Part shown: piece after piece, positions 18,636 to 27,795 of the stretch | How positions within the stretch are numbered: the stretch's first letter is position 1 | Layout of the letters: every line of letters starts with the position of its first letter | Source: Desulfobacteraceae bacterium 4572_130 | GTDB lineage: Bacteria; Desulfobacterota; Desulfobacteria; Desulfobacterales; Desulfobacteraceae | DNA length: 64,000 bases | Direction: 5' to 3' | Assembly (NCBI GenBank): GCA_002084425.1 | Contig: NBLN01000003.1 | Coordinates: forward strand, 1 to 64,000 | Notes under the pieces: model-generated | The model's database searches: none | The model's input: the letters and a program-made list of their open reading frames with translations, nothing else | What the model was told of the DNA's origin: nothing | Translations under genes and position numbers: made by a program

Positions 18636-18722
18636 TTATAAAAACTTTCCATATACAAAATATAGTATTTTATCAAGAATGAAATCACATATATAGTACT
18701 TTAAAATCTTAAAAAAAATACC
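18636..18722 (+). repeat. Dispersed repeat A, copy
   Basis: CCATATACAAAATATAGTAT, then TATCAAGAATGAAATCACAT, ATATAGTACTTTAAAATCTT and an A-run: the closest match to the family consensus in this window. It lies between map and miaB. Confidence 0.65.
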
Positions 18723-18768
18723 AGCTTAAAAGATAAAAAAAATTATAATACTATCAATATTAGAGACC

Positions 18769-20124
18769 TTAACAAATACCTCCCCATAAAGAATGGGGAT
18801 AAGCATTTTTTATTTTTATATTTAAAATATCTCCAGCCTTTATATTTTCCCCATAAAAATGAACAATTTTACCAGATTCAGTTCGTCCCGTCATTTGTGG
18901 TAGAATCTGTTTTTCAGGTTCTGGTGTATTTCTTTTTCTAAGACTTTTTCCTTCAACAAGAACTGATTGAATTTTTCCGACAAGGGCTTGATTTTTTTTT
19001 TTTGTAAACAAATCCTGGATTTTAAGAAGCTCATTAAGTCTTTCTTTTTTTTCCTGTTCATTAATCTGATTTGAAAATTTTAAAGCTTTTGTACCAGGAC
19101 GCCCAGAATATGCAAAGGCAAAAATACTGTCAAATTCTACTTGTTTTATTAGTTCAACAGTTTCATTAAAATCATGTTTTATTTCAAAGGGAAATCCCAC
19201 AATTATATCTGAAGAAAGAGCAATTTCAGGACATTGAGTTCTAAGTTTTTCTATTTTTTCCAGATATATTTCTTTTGTATAACCACGATTCATTTTTTTT
19301 AATATTTTATCAGACCCGGATTGAACTGGAAGATGAAGATGATTGCAAACCTTATCAATATTTTTTATTGCAAAAATCAAATCATCTGAAAGATCCCTGG
19401 GATGGGAAGTTGCAAATCTTATTCTTTTAATGGAATCAATTTCAGATATTTTCCCAAGGAGTTCAGAAAAAGAGGTTATGCCTTCTTTTTTACCATAGGA
19501 ATTAACATTTTGCCCAAGAAGAGTTACTTCTTTTACACCATTACTGCCAAGATTTCTGATTTCTTTTAATATATTTTCAGGATTCCTGCTTTTTTCCCTT
19601 CCTCTGACAAAAGGAACAATACAATAAGTACAAAAATTATTGCACCCCTGCATAATAGTAACAAATTTTGAAACTTTTTTATTATTAATATTTAAATTAT
19701 CCGGCATAGTTTCAAATATTTCTTTTTCTTCCTTAATATCAGTAATTCTTCTTTTTCCTAATTGAATTGCTTTAATGTGTTTTCCAATTCTTTTAAGAGC
19801 ACAAGTTCCAACAACAATATCAAGTTTTGGAATTCGCTTAAACACATTAGCTCCTTCCTGCTGAGCAACACATCCTGCCATTATTGATATAAGTTTTGGA
19901 TTTTTCTTTTTTTTATCTGCAATTGTTCCAAGAAAACTAAAAGCTTTTTCTTGGGCTTTTTCTCGTATGGAGCATGTATTACATATTATAATATCAGCAT
20001 TATCCAGAATTTCAGTTTTTTCATATCCTATAAGATGTAAAATAGAAAAAAATTTTTCAGAATCATATACATTCATTTGACAGCCAATTGTATAAATATA
20101 TACATATCCTTTAAACCTGCTCAA
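18769..20124 (-). CDS. miaB: tRNA-2-methylthio-N6-dimethylallyladenosine synthase MiaB
   Basis: Radical-SAM methylthiotransferase that adds the 2-methylthio group to i6A37 of tRNAs. The 451-aa protein has the N-terminal cluster domain with three Cys (IGCQMNVYDSE; IICNTCSIREKA; MAGCVAQ), the radical-SAM triad CNNFCTYCIVPF, VTLLGQNVNSYG and a C-terminal TRAM domain (VLVEGKSLRK, then TGRTESGKIVHF). The CSIREKA motif marks MiaB rather than RimO or MtaB. It overlaps the upstream DUF4911 gene by 14 bp, so the two are coupled. Confidence 0.96.
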   Translation of the reverse strand: MSRFKGYVYIYTIGCQMNVYDSEKFFSILHLIGYEKTEILDNADIIICNTCSIREKAQEKAFSFLGTIADKKKKNPKLISIMAGCVAQQEGANVFKRIPKLDIVVGTCALKRIGKHIKAIQLGKRRITDIKEEKEIFETMPDNLNINNKKVSKFVTIMQGCNNFCTYCIVPFVRGREKSRNPENILKEIRNLGSNGVKEVTLLGQNVNSYGKKEGITSFSELLGKISEIDSIKRIRFATSHPRDLSDDLIFAIKNIDKVCNHLHLPVQSGSDKILKKMNRGYTKEIYLEKIEKLRTQCPEIALSSDIIVGFPFEIKHDFNETVELIKQVEFDSIFAFAYSGRPGTKALKFSNQINEQEKKERLNELLKIQDLFTKKKNQALVGKIQSVLVEGKSLRKRNTPEPEKQILPQMTGRTESGKIVHFYGENIKAGDILNIKIKNAYPHSLWGGIC

Positions 20125-20332
20125 TTTTTATATCCTTTTTTAAATACTGTATTATTTCATCAGCCTCTTTAATATAATCAGGAGCAATTGCAAATCTTAT
20201 AAGACCTTTTTCTGCATCTATTTTTCTATCAAGACTAGTAATTACTGCAACACCATCATAGGCTTCAAAAATAAATTTTAAAAAACTTATTTTACTTTTT
20301 TCCACAATATATTTTTTATGTACTGTCTTCAT
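20111..20332 (-). CDS. DUF4911-type small protein upstream of miaB
   Basis: A 73-aa soluble protein resembling DUF4911, a short family seen beside miaB in related bacteria. It has KKYIVEKSKISFLKFIFEAY, a central GLIRFAIAPDYIKEAD and a basic/acidic C-terminus. There are no catalytic motifs. The 14-bp overlap with miaB argues for a role connected to tRNA modification, but this is inference. An AGGAT site precedes the ATG. Confidence 0.7.
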   Translation of the reverse strand: MKTVHKKYIVEKSKISFLKFIFEAYDGVAVITSLDRKIDAEKGLIRFAIAPDYIKEADEIIQYLKKDIKIEQV

Positions 20333-20345
20333 TTATTATCCTAAA

Positions 20346-20441
20346 GAACTGCATTAGGGCAGATCTGACTTTTGATTCCTTATTTACCTTACAACAAAAC
20401 ATAAGGAAAAGTATTAAATAATTATAAATTTTTTCATAAAA
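20346..20441 (+). repeat. Dispersed repeat B, copy 2
   Basis: ACTGCATTAGGGCAGATCTG, then TTTACCTTACAACAAAACAT, ATTAAATAATTATAAATT and TTTTTCATAAAAT: a full-length copy with a few changes, next to the DUF4911 gene. Confidence 0.7.
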
Positions 20442-20499
20442 TATTCATACTATTATAAAAAGCTTTATCTATATTTCAAGTCTGAACTTTTTACAAGTT

Positions 20500-20568
20500 G
20501 AGACCTTTACACAAATCCATTTTTTAAAAAAATATCTTTTTCTAAATCAAGGATTGTATAAAGACCTC
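20500..20568. repeat. Family C element, short form with terminal inverted repeats
   Basis: Ends GAGACCTTTACACAAATCC (20500-20518) and its near-complement GGATTGTATAAAGACCTC (20551-20568). The 69-bp unit could fold into one long hairpin. The ends match those of 21088-21201, 41732-41854 and 54904-54976. Confidence 0.65.
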
Positions 20569-20776
20569 AAGTTCATCTATATTTAAATAATTTTATTAAA
20601 CTAGATACTTTAAAAAAATACTTGATTTATTTTTTTAAAATTGTAATTATCCTTTTTTGCATTGTTAAAAGTGCAAAAAACAACAAATTTCATTTTTAAA
20701 GATAAATTATTTGCCAAGGTGGTAAAATCTTTAAGCATGAAATTATTATTTTTTATTTTTTAAGGAGAACGTTGTA

Positions 20777-20977
20777 ATGGCTAATGGTATTGTAAAATGG
20801 TTTAATGATTCAAAAGGTTTTGGTTTTATTGAACAAGAGAATGGTCCCGATGTATTTGTACATTATACAGGGGTTAACTCTTCAGGTTTTAAGTCACTTA
20901 ATGAAGGAGATCGTGTTACATTTGAGATTGAAGAAGGATCAAAAGGTCCTGCTGCTGTAAATGTAACTGTACAATAA
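20777..20977 (+). CDS. Cold-shock family RNA chaperone
   Basis: A 66-aa single cold-shock domain (OB fold) that binds single-stranded RNA/DNA. RNP1 is KGFGFIEQ and RNP2 is VFVHYTGV; the start [14 protein letters not shown] and the end [11 protein letters not shown] are typical. The basal sequence does not tell cold-induced CspA from constitutive paralogs. AAGGAGAACG is a strong ribosome-binding site. A good terminator follows, so it is monocistronic. Confidence 0.96.
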   Translation: MANGIVKWFNDSKGFGFIEQENGPDVFVHYTGVNSSGFKSLNEGDRVTFEIEEGSKGPAAVNVTVQ

Positions 20978-20992
20978 TTTAATTATCATATT

Positions 20993-21028
20993 AAACGCTT
21001 TATTCAGTAATGAATAAAGCGTTTTTTT
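20993..21028 (+). terminator. Rho-independent terminator of csp
   Basis: A 14-bp stem (AAACGCTTTATTCA with its complement), GTAA loop, then seven T. It lies 15 bp past the stop codon. Confidence 0.9.
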
Positions 21029-21087
21029 GTGTGTGTATTTTTTTTATTTTCCTACCCACTCATCCTAACAGACTCTGCAACATTTAG

Positions 21088-21201
21088 AAGAACCTTGCAC
21101 AAACGCATTTTTTTATAAAAACATCCCTAAAAATAAAATATCTTTTTTTAATTTTTAATCTAGAAAATATTTGTAAATACCTATAAATAGGGTTTGCTCT
21201 C
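21088..21201 (-). repeat. Family C element
   Basis: Left end GAAGAACCTTGCACAAACGC followed by a T-run and ATAAAAACAT. The right end, read inverted, is GAGAGCAAACCCTATTTATA followed by GGTATTTACAAATATTTT. It corresponds end to end to the 41732-41854 element in reverse orientation. Confidence 0.6.
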
Positions 21202-21243
21202 TTTTGTCTCATTTTAGATAAGGTATTACAATATATTCTTCAC

Positions 21244-21289
21244 CATAAAATTTAAACCAAATAGAATGATTATGCAAAGCTCTCATATT
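21244..21289 (+). repeat. Dispersed repeat F, copy 1
   Basis: ATAAAATTTAAACCAAATAG, then AATGATTATGCAAAGCTCTC. Similar sequences are at 38527-38570 (plus) and 44486-44526 (minus). It lies just upstream of recD2. Confidence 0.5.
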
Positions 21290-21380
21290 ATTTCTATAAT
21301 TAAATGTGTTTAACAAATTTTTGCAAGACAAACTTTTCAATATTGGCACAAAAAACCTTGTATGTTATAAGCTGAAAATT

Positions 21381-23558
21381 ATGAAACACACTATGCTTGA
21401 AAAACCAATTCAATTACAAGGACAAATTGAAAGGATTACTTTTCAAAATGAAGATAATAACTATATTGTTGCAAAAATTAAAGTTGATAAAACACAAAAT
21501 CTTGTAACAATTGTGGGAAATATTATAGACCCCTGCCCCGGTGAAATTCTTATTATGCAAGGCAAATGGATAAATCATCCAAAATTTGGAACACAATTTT
21601 TAATTAACAATTATAAAACAAAATATCCTGCAACAGAAACTGGTATTATAAAATATCTTGGGTCTGGTCTTATTAAAGGTATTGGACCTGTTATGGCAAA
21701 AAAAATTGTCCAATGTTTTAAAGAACATACTCTTGATATTATTGAAAATAATATAAAAAAACTTACAAAAATTGAAGGTATAGGAAAAAAACGCGTTTTA
21801 ATGATAAAAAAGGCTTGGGATGATCAAAAAGAAATAAGAGAAGTTATGATTTTTCTTCAATCCCATGACATAAGCTCAACTTATGCCTATAAAATATTTA
21901 AGTATTATGGAAATAATACAATTAAAATAATTGTAAAAAATCCTTATAAATTACCAGAAGATATATTTGGAATAGGTTTTATTCTAGCAGATAAAATTGC
22001 TGGAAAACTTGGCATAAAAAAAGATGCACTTTATAGAATTCAAGCTGGAATTCTTTATATGTTAAAACAAAAAGCAGATAAGGGAAATACATATTGTCCT
22101 TATGATGAACTTGTCTGGGAAACAGTAAATCTTCTTAATGTAAAAAAAGATTTAGTTATTAATGCCATTAAAACAACTGAATCTGAAAAAAAAATTGTTA
22201 TTGAAAATATTAATAATATTACAAAAACATTTCTTACTAGATATTATTTTTGTGAAAAAAAAATTTCATTAAACCTTAAAAAACTTGTAAATTCCTTTAA
22301 AAGCATACGAAAAATTAATTCTGAAAAAGCTCTGGAATGGGTAGAAAAAAAGCTTACAATTAAACTTGCCCTAGAACAAAAAAAAGCAGTAAAAAAAGCA
22401 TTAGATAAAAAAGTATTAGTTATAACAGGCGGGCCCGGCACAGGAAAAACCACAATAATTAATGCAATTATTAAAATATATTCACAACTTAATATTAGAA
22501 TTTTTCTTTGTGCTCCTACAGGCAGAGCAGCAAAAAAAATGAAGGAAGCAACAAATCATGAAGCTTTAACTATACACAGATTACTTAAATATTCCATACA
22601 GCAAAAAGGTTTTCAAAAAAATGAAAGAAATTTACTTTCTTGTGATCTTCTTATAGTTGATGAAGCTTCCATGATAGACACCTTACTTATGCATCATCTT
22701 TTAAAAGCAGTACCTGATACTTGTTCCCTTATTTTAGTTGGTGATGTAAATCAACTCCCTTCCATTGGTGCCGGAAATGTTTTAAATGATATAATTTCCT
22801 CAAATGCCTTTAATGTAATAAAACTTAATACAATATTTCGTCAGGCTAAAAAAAGCATGATAATTGTTAATGCCCATAAAATAAACAATGGATTTTTTCC
22901 TGTATTAAATACAAACAAATATAATAATGATTTTTTCTTTATTGAAAAACAAGAACCTGAAGAAATTGTAAACACAATAACTGAGTTAGTTAAAAATCGC
23001 ATCCCAAAAAAATTCGGGTTTAATCCTATTAATGATATACAAGTTATTACTCCCATGCACAAAGGAACAACTGGTGCTGGAAACTTAAATCATCAACTAC
23101 AACAATCACTTAATCCAAATAAAGAAGGAATAAAAAAAGGAATATTTGAATTTAAAGTTTCTGATAAAGTAATGCAGATAAGAAATAATTATAATAAAAA
23201 TATTTATAATGGTGATATTGGGACAATTAAAAAAATTAATTTTGCAGATCAAAATATGATAATAAATTTTGATTTTAATGATATAGAATACGATTTTAAT
23301 GATCTTGATGAAATAGTACTTGCTTATGCAATATCTGTTCATAAATCTCAAGGTTCTGAGTATCCTGTAGTTATTATTCCAGTTACAACTCAACATTATA
23401 TTCTTCTTCAAAAAAACCTTATTTATACTGCTTTAACCAGAGGAAAAAAACTTGTTATTATGATTGGAACAAAAAAAGCCCTTGCCATGGCAATAAAAAA
23501 TAAAAAATCTTCTAAAAGACATACTGGATTAGAAAACAGACTAAATGAGTTAACATAA
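21381..23558 (+). CDS. recD2: RecD2-type ATP-dependent DNA helicase (SF1B)
   Basis: A 5'-3' helicase of the RecD2/YrrC family, involved in DNA repair independently of RecBC. An N-terminal OB-like region is followed by tandem helix-hairpin-helix segments (GLIKGIGPVMAKKI; KIEGIGKKRVLMI), then the motor: ITGGPGTGKTT (Walker A), LLIVDEASMID (Walker B), LVGDVNQLPSIGAG, IFRQAK, and AISVHKSQGSEYPVV with YTALTRGKK. I prefer the ATG at 21381 (725 aa); the open frame reaches 21306, but those residues look unlike the family. No recB or recC is in the window. Confidence 0.93.
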   Translation: MKHTMLEKPIQLQGQIERITFQNEDNNYIVAKIKVDKTQNLVTIVGNIIDPCPGEILIMQGKWINHPKFGTQFLINNYKTKYPATETGIIKYLGSGLIKGIGPVMAKKIVQCFKEHTLDIIENNIKKLTKIEGIGKKRVLMIKKAWDDQKEIREVMIFLQSHDISSTYAYKIFKYYGNNTIKIIVKNPYKLPEDIFGIGFILADKIAGKLGIKKDALYRIQAGILYMLKQKADKGNTYCPYDELVWETVNLLNVKKDLVINAIKTTESEKKIVIENINNITKTFLTRYYFCEKKISLNLKKLVNSFKSIRKINSEKALEWVEKKLTIKLALEQKKAVKKALDKKVLVITGGPGTGKTTIINAIIKIYSQLNIRIFLCAPTGRAAKKMKEATNHEALTIHRLLKYSIQQKGFQKNERNLLSCDLLIVDEASMIDTLLMHHLLKAVPDTCSLILVGDVNQLPSIGAGNVLNDIISSNAFNVIKLNTIFRQAKKSMIIVNAHKINNGFFPVLNTNKYNNDFFFIEKQEPEEIVNTITELVKNRIPKKFGFNPINDIQVITPMHKGTTGAGNLNHQLQQSLNPNKEGIKKGIFEFKVSDKVMQIRNNYNKNIYNGDIGTIKKINFADQNMIINFDFNDIEYDFNDLDEIVLAYAISVHKSQGSEYPVVIIPVTTQHYILLQKNLIYTALTRGKKLVIMIGTKKALAMAIKNKKSSKRHTGLENRLNELT

Positions 23559-23945
23559 AAATTATTGTTACTTCAGCAATATTTATGTTATTTATATTGA
23601 TTAAATTATAAAACTGTTACAAAAAAATTTGATTTTTAATTTTATGGTCTTTAAAACAAATTCTAATATAAAATCATTAAAAACACTCAAAAAAATAAAG
23701 CTCTTTTTGTTAAGCTGTTACATAATGCTATTCTTCTCAATTTCTGCATTATAAATAAATTTTAATCTTTGCAATATTACTTGTATTTCTGTGGTTAGAA
23801 TTTATGCCTTAAACTTGAAAAAAATATAAAAAACACAAAAAACAAATTAATTTCATACATAATAAAATAAAAATTCCTATATCAGGAAATTATTTTATAT
23901 TAAAAATTTATAATCATAAAAAATTAAATCTTAAACGGAGGTATT
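23559..23945. other. Intergenic region upstream of the liv operon
   Basis: 387 bp. An imperfect inverted repeat directly after recD2 (23551-23590, TAACATAAA paired with TTTATGTTA) may act as a weak terminator. Around 23730 there is a fragment like a family C end (TTACATAATGC). No gene is visible, and the liv promoter cannot be fixed. Confidence 0.5.
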
Positions 23946-25133
23946 ATGCGTAAAACACTTTATTTACTATTTGCAATGTTTCTTGTAACAGCATTTATGT
24001 TTTCATTAAATGCATGTAAGCCAGAAAAAAAAACAATAATAAAAATTGGAATTAATGCTCCAATGACAGGAGATATCCCAAAAGTTGGAGAAGCAACAAA
24101 ATTTACAGCAAAAATGTGGTTAGAAGACATTAATAAAGCTGGAGGCCTTGAAGTAGGAGGCAAAAAATACCCTGTTGAACTTATTCTTGAAGACAATGAA
24201 ACTAAAGCTGAATCTGCTGTAAAAGCAAATACAAAAATGATTACTCAAGATGATGTACTTATTATTATTGGACCACAATCATCAAAACAAGCAATTCCAG
24301 CAGGTGATGTTGCAAACAATTATAAAACTCCTATGATTACACCTTGGTCAACAAATCCTGCAGCTACAAAAGATCGTCCCTTTGTTTTTCGTGGATGTTT
24401 TCTTGATCCATTTCAAGGACCTGTTTTAGCAGATTTTATAACACAGGAATTCGGCTTTACAAAAGCTGCTGTTCTTTATGATGTAGCAAGTGATTATCCT
24501 AAGGGTCTTGCAGAATTTTTCAAACAAGCGTGGGAAAAAACACATGGACAAGGTTCTGTTGTAGCTTATGAAAGTTTTACAACAAAAGATACTGATTTTA
24601 GTTCCCAGCTTACTAAAATAACTCAATCAGATGCTCAAGTTCTTTTTACTCCCCAGTATTATAATGAAGTTGCTTTAATAGTTAAACAAGCAAAGGAACT
24701 TGGCTGGACTAATCCTATTGTTGGAAGTGACAGCTGGGATTCAGCAGAAACTGTTACTTTATGTGGAGAAGCCTGTTATGGCAAATTCTTTAGCACACAT
24801 TATGCAGCAGCAGGAGCAAAAGGAGCAACAAAAGCATTTATAGATAGATATACTAAATTACATGGATATGTTCCAGATGCTGTTGCAGCTCTTACATGGG
24901 ATTCCATTCTCCTTGCACAAAAAGCAATTCAAGACACAGGAAAACTTACCGGAAAAATTAAAGAAGATAGACAAGCAGTACGAAATGCCCTTGCTAATAT
25001 TGAAGATTTTCAAGGAATTACTGGAAATATAACATTTACTGAACAAGGTGATCCAAATAAATGTGCTGTTATTGTTCAAATAAGTGACAAAGGTGAATAT
25101 GAATTTTATAAATCAATTTGTCCTGAAAAATAA
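23946..25133 (+). CDS. livJ: Branched-chain amino-acid ABC transporter substrate-binding lipoprotein
   Basis: Periplasmic binding protein for leucine/isoleucine/valine or a related amide/amino acid (LivJ/LivK family, type I periplasmic fold). The 395-aa protein has a lipoprotein signal with lipobox LNAC (Cys24), so it is probably anchored to a membrane. After it come IKIGINAPMTGDIPKVGEA, IIGPQSSKQAIPAGD and VGSDSWDSAETV. ACGGAGGTATT gives a strong ribosome-binding site. First gene of a livJHMGF order; its 257-bp gap to livH holds a repeat and a hairpin. Confidence 0.92.
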   Translation: MRKTLYLLFAMFLVTAFMFSLNACKPEKKTIIKIGINAPMTGDIPKVGEATKFTAKMWLEDINKAGGLEVGGKKYPVELILEDNETKAESAVKANTKMITQDDVLIIIGPQSSKQAIPAGDVANNYKTPMITPWSTNPAATKDRPFVFRGCFLDPFQGPVLADFITQEFGFTKAAVLYDVASDYPKGLAEFFKQAWEKTHGQGSVVAYESFTTKDTDFSSQLTKITQSDAQVLFTPQYYNEVALIVKQAKELGWTNPIVGSDSWDSAETVTLCGEACYGKFFSTHYAAAGAKGATKAFIDRYTKLHGYVPDAVAALTWDSILLAQKAIQDTGKLTGKIKEDRQAVRNALANIEDFQGITGNITFTEQGDPNKCAVIVQISDKGEYEFYKSICPEK

Positions 25134-25172
25134 TAAAAACATGTAAAAAAAACTGATATTTTTTTTAATTTT

Positions 25173-25265
25173 TATATGAAAAAACTTATAAATACTTAAT
25201 ATTCTTTTATGTTTCCTTGTAAGGCAAATCAAGAATTAAAAATTATATCTGCCTTATGGTAGTTA
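25173..25265 (-). repeat. Dispersed repeat B, reverse copy
   Basis: TATATGAAAAAACTTATAAA, then TACTTAATATTCTTTTATGT, TGTAAGGCAAATC and ATATCTGCCTTATGGTAGTT: a full copy in reverse orientation between livJ and livH. Confidence 0.7.
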
Positions 25266-25293
25266 TTTATAAAATATACAGACTGTATAAAAA

Positions 25294-25334
25294 AAGAGCT
25301 TTGTTTAAATTAAAATTATTTCAGCAAAGCTCTT
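25294..25334 (+). terminator. Hairpin between livJ and livH, possible partial terminator
   Basis: A perfect 10-bp stem (AAGAGCTTTG with CAAAGCTCTT) but no T-run. Such a hairpin could protect or shorten the livJ message and so raise binding-protein level over the permease. Confidence 0.5.
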
Positions 25335-25396
25335 AAAGTGTGTACTAGTCTGTTTATTTTTTTGAGTTTTTTTTATTAGATAACAGGAGCATGTTA

Positions 25397-26311
25397 ATGG
25401 ATTATTTTTTTCAAAACCTGATAAATGCCCTGCAATGGGGCAGCTTTTATGCCGTGATATCAATTGGTTATTCCATGGTATATGGCGTACTTATGCTTTT
25501 TAATTTTGCCCATGGCGATATATTTATGGTTGGCACTTATATTGGGTTTGGTATTGCAACTCTTTTACTTGCACTTTTTTCTGCTATTATGCCGGGGTGG
25601 TTAATATTTATCTTTACAGTTGTTATTACCATGTTCCTTGCCTCTTTTGTGGGAGTTTTCGTAGAAATTGTAGGATACCGCCCCTTAAGAAAAGCTCCCC
25701 GGGCATCTGCTGCTATTACAGGACTTATGATAGGTATTATATTTGAAACTGGAAATCTTATTCTCCTTGGTGCCCAAAGATTAAGTTTTCCTCCTTTAAT
25801 TAAATCCATATCATATAATTTTAAAGGGATTTATTTTACTAATGTTAAAATAATGATTGTAGTTATTTCTCTTTTACTCATGCTTTTACTTCATACTTTT
25901 ATTCAAAAAACAAAATGGGGCATGGCAATGCGTGCAATGTCCTATGATTTTCTTGCAGTTCCTTTAATGGGTGTTTCAATAAATGTTATTGCACCACTTA
26001 CCTTTGCATTAGGTGCAGGTCTTGCATCTGTTGCAGGAATTCTCTATGGACAAGCATATCCTGTTCTTGACCCCTACATGGGAGTTCTTTTGGGATGGAA
26101 AGCCTTTGTAGCAGCTATTCTAGGTGGCAGAGGTTCTATTATGGGTGCTGCCCTTGCAGGCTATATGCTGGGTTTCATAGAAATTTTTGTTGCCATGGTT
26201 TTTCCTTCAACTTTCAGAGATTTAATTGCCTACTCCATAATTCTTATTATCCTTACATTTAGACCAAGGGGCTTCTTTGGAATGGCACACAGTACCAGTT
26301 TAAGATTATAG
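25397..26311 (+). CDS. livH: Branched-chain amino-acid ABC transporter permease LivH
   Basis: Inner-membrane permease with about eight hydrophobic segments. Typical features are LQWGSFYAVISIGYSMVYGV, LFNFAHGDIFMVGTYIG (the LivH signature), RPLRKAPRASAAITGLMIG, and KWGMAMRAMSYD followed by LMGV. The open frame begins at ATG 25391, but the AGGAG at 25385-25389 is better spaced for the ATG at 25397, giving 304 aa. It pairs with LivM. Confidence 0.93.
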   Translation: MDYFFQNLINALQWGSFYAVISIGYSMVYGVLMLFNFAHGDIFMVGTYIGFGIATLLLALFSAIMPGWLIFIFTVVITMFLASFVGVFVEIVGYRPLRKAPRASAAITGLMIGIIFETGNLILLGAQRLSFPPLIKSISYNFKGIYFTNVKIMIVVISLLLMLLLHTFIQKTKWGMAMRAMSYDFLAVPLMGVSINVIAPLTFALGAGLASVAGILYGQAYPVLDPYMGVLLGWKAFVAAILGGRGSIMGAALAGYMLGFIEIFVAMVFPSTFRDLIAYSIILIILTFRPRGFFGMAHSTSLRL

Positions 26312-26314
26312 TTT

Positions 26315-26340
26315 AAGACCTTTTGTAAAGGTTACATATT
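26315..26340 (+). repeat. Short dispersed repeat D, copy 2
   Basis: AAGACCTTTTGTAAAGGTTA followed by CATATT, just past the livH stop. It contains the palindrome ACCTTT-TGT-AAAGGT. It matches 108-133 (minus) and 55382-55411 (plus, followed by a shared ATGATAGAAT). Confidence 0.5.
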
Positions 26341-26365
26341 TTTTTAAATGATAGAATAGCAATTT

Positions 26366-26449
26366 ATATAAAAGAATAAATACTTAATATTATTTTATCT
26401 TTCATTGTAAGGCAAACCAGAAATTAGCTCTGCCTCAGAGCAGTTATTA
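26366..26449 (-). repeat. Dispersed repeat B, reverse copy
   Basis: TATATAAAAGAATAAATACT, then TTCATTGTAAGGCAAACCAG and CTGCCTCAGAGCAGTTATTA. A slightly shortened reverse copy between livH and livM. Confidence 0.6.
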
Positions 26450-26517
26450 TCTATCATTCATAATTTAGTACAAAATTAACTTTAGTGAAAAAATGGCTAT
26501 GCCATCAGGGAAGTTTC

Positions 26518-27795
26518 ATGAAAATAATAGATACATTTAAAAAAATATTTTCAAAAATACCAACCACAGGATGGCTTTTAGGTATTTTTGTAGCAGTTGT
26601 GCTTGAATATTATTTAGGGGATATAATTTCCTATTATCTTTATTTACCCAAAATACCTGCTATTTTTGGGACATTAATTATGTTTAAAAAACCTTTAATG
26701 ATACCAAGTGTAATTGCCTATGATTTTATTATATATATTTTACCTATATTTATAGTTGGAAAATTTTTTGCTCCATTAACAAATAATCTTGCTTTAATGT
26801 TTGAAAAAATGCCTTTATGGATTTCAACTATTTTACATTTGTGCCTGTTATATGGTGCCATGCACATATGGGCAGAAATCAGTGATTATAGAGTTCTTAT
26901 TTTAAAACTTACAATGATTTCCATTATTTTAACCATAAGTATAAATATTATAAATGGGTACCAAGGAGAGTTTTCATGCTCCCATCCCGGATTTATGGCT
27001 TTAGGAGCATATTCATCTTCAACACTTACCCTTCTTCTTTTTACCAATGACAAACTTTTTGGTACTGCTCTTTTACCGTCTTTTCTAGGTCCATGGCTTT
27101 TTCCTGTTACCCTTATTTTTGGCGGCATAGTAGCTGCTATTGGATCTCTTATAGTTGCTATACCATCCTTTAGAACAAGGGGGGATTATCTTGCAATTAT
27201 TTCCCTTGCGTTTATGTTTATTGTAAAAAGCGCCATAGAAAACCTTGAAATTCTTGGGGGACCAAGGGGAATGAGCAGCCAGCCTGATTATGCTTCCTTA
27301 CCTGTTGTGTTTTGCTGGATGGTAATGGCAATATGGATAATCCATAACTTTGTTACCTCTATTATGGGTAAGGCATTAAATGCAGTACGAGACAATGAAC
27401 CTGCTGCTGATTCCATGACTGTTAATACAAGAAAAACAAAAATGACTGCATTTATGTTTGGTGCTTTTTGGGCAGGAATTGCAGGAGGATTATTTGCCCA
27501 TGTACTAAGATATATTAATCCCGGTACATTTGGTATTCAAAAATTGGCTGAAATTCTTGCAATGGTTTATTTTGGAGGATTAAATTCCATATATGGATCC
27601 ATTGTAGGAGCCGTAAGCATTAGTCTTCTTGGTGAAGCTCTACGGCCCTTTGAACTTTTTAAATGGATTGTTATCCCACTTATACTCATCATAATAATGA
27701 TAGTTAGACCTTATGGATTAATATCATTTAAAGAATTAAATATAAAAAAATTACTAGGTTCTAGAGACAAACCCAAAAATCAAGGAGTTAAATAA
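26518..27795 (+). CDS. livM: Branched-chain amino-acid ABC transporter permease LivM
   Basis: Second permease of the liv system, 425 aa from this ATG, with about ten hydrophobic segments. The C-terminal two thirds carry the family signatures: GYQGEFSCSHPGFMALGAYS, FRTRGDYLAIISLAF, GGPRGMSSQP, and AVRDNEPAADSMTVNTRKTK. The N-terminal part contains extra hydrophobic segments before the core. A GTG at 26485 extends the frame by 11 residues, but CAGGGAAG before 26518 supports this start. livG starts on the last base of its stop codon (TAATG). Confidence 0.92.
   Translation: MKIIDTFKKIFSKIPTTGWLLGIFVAVVLEYYLGDIISYYLYLPKIPAIFGTLIMFKKPLMIPSVIAYDFIIYILPIFIVGKFFAPLTNNLALMFEKMPLWISTILHLCLLYGAMHIWAEISDYRVLILKLTMISIILTISINIINGYQGEFSCSHPGFMALGAYSSSTLTLLLFTNDKLFGTALLPSFLGPWLFPVTLIFGGIVAAIGSLIVAIPSFRTRGDYLAIISLAFMFIVKSAIENLEILGGPRGMSSQPDYASLPVVFCWMVMAIWIIHNFVTSIMGKALNAVRDNEPAADSMTVNTRKTKMTAFMFGAFWAGIAGGLFAHVLRYINPGTFGIQKLAEILAMVYFGGLNSIYGSIVGAVSISLLGEALRPFELFKWIVIPLILIIIMIVRPYGLISFKELNIKKLLGSRDKPKNQGVK

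Larger units (their letters stand above)
20333..20776. other. Intergenic region upstream of cspA
   Basis: 444 bp between divergent genes. It contains repeat B (20346-20441), a compact inverted-repeat element of family C (20500-20568) and the A/T-rich csp leader. The csp mRNA leader may be long, as in other cold-shock genes, but I cannot fix the promoter. Confidence 0.5.

Noticed and set aside
21345-21363. Sigma-54 promoter (TGGCAC then TTG) before recD2
   Set aside because: Spacing between the two boxes is 8 nt rather than 5, so it does not fit -24/-12 geometry. I found no convincing sigma-54 site in the window.
21306-21380. N-terminal extension of recD2
   Set aside because: The 25 extra residues do not resemble the family, and part of the upstream region is repeat F; ATG 21381 gives the usual start.
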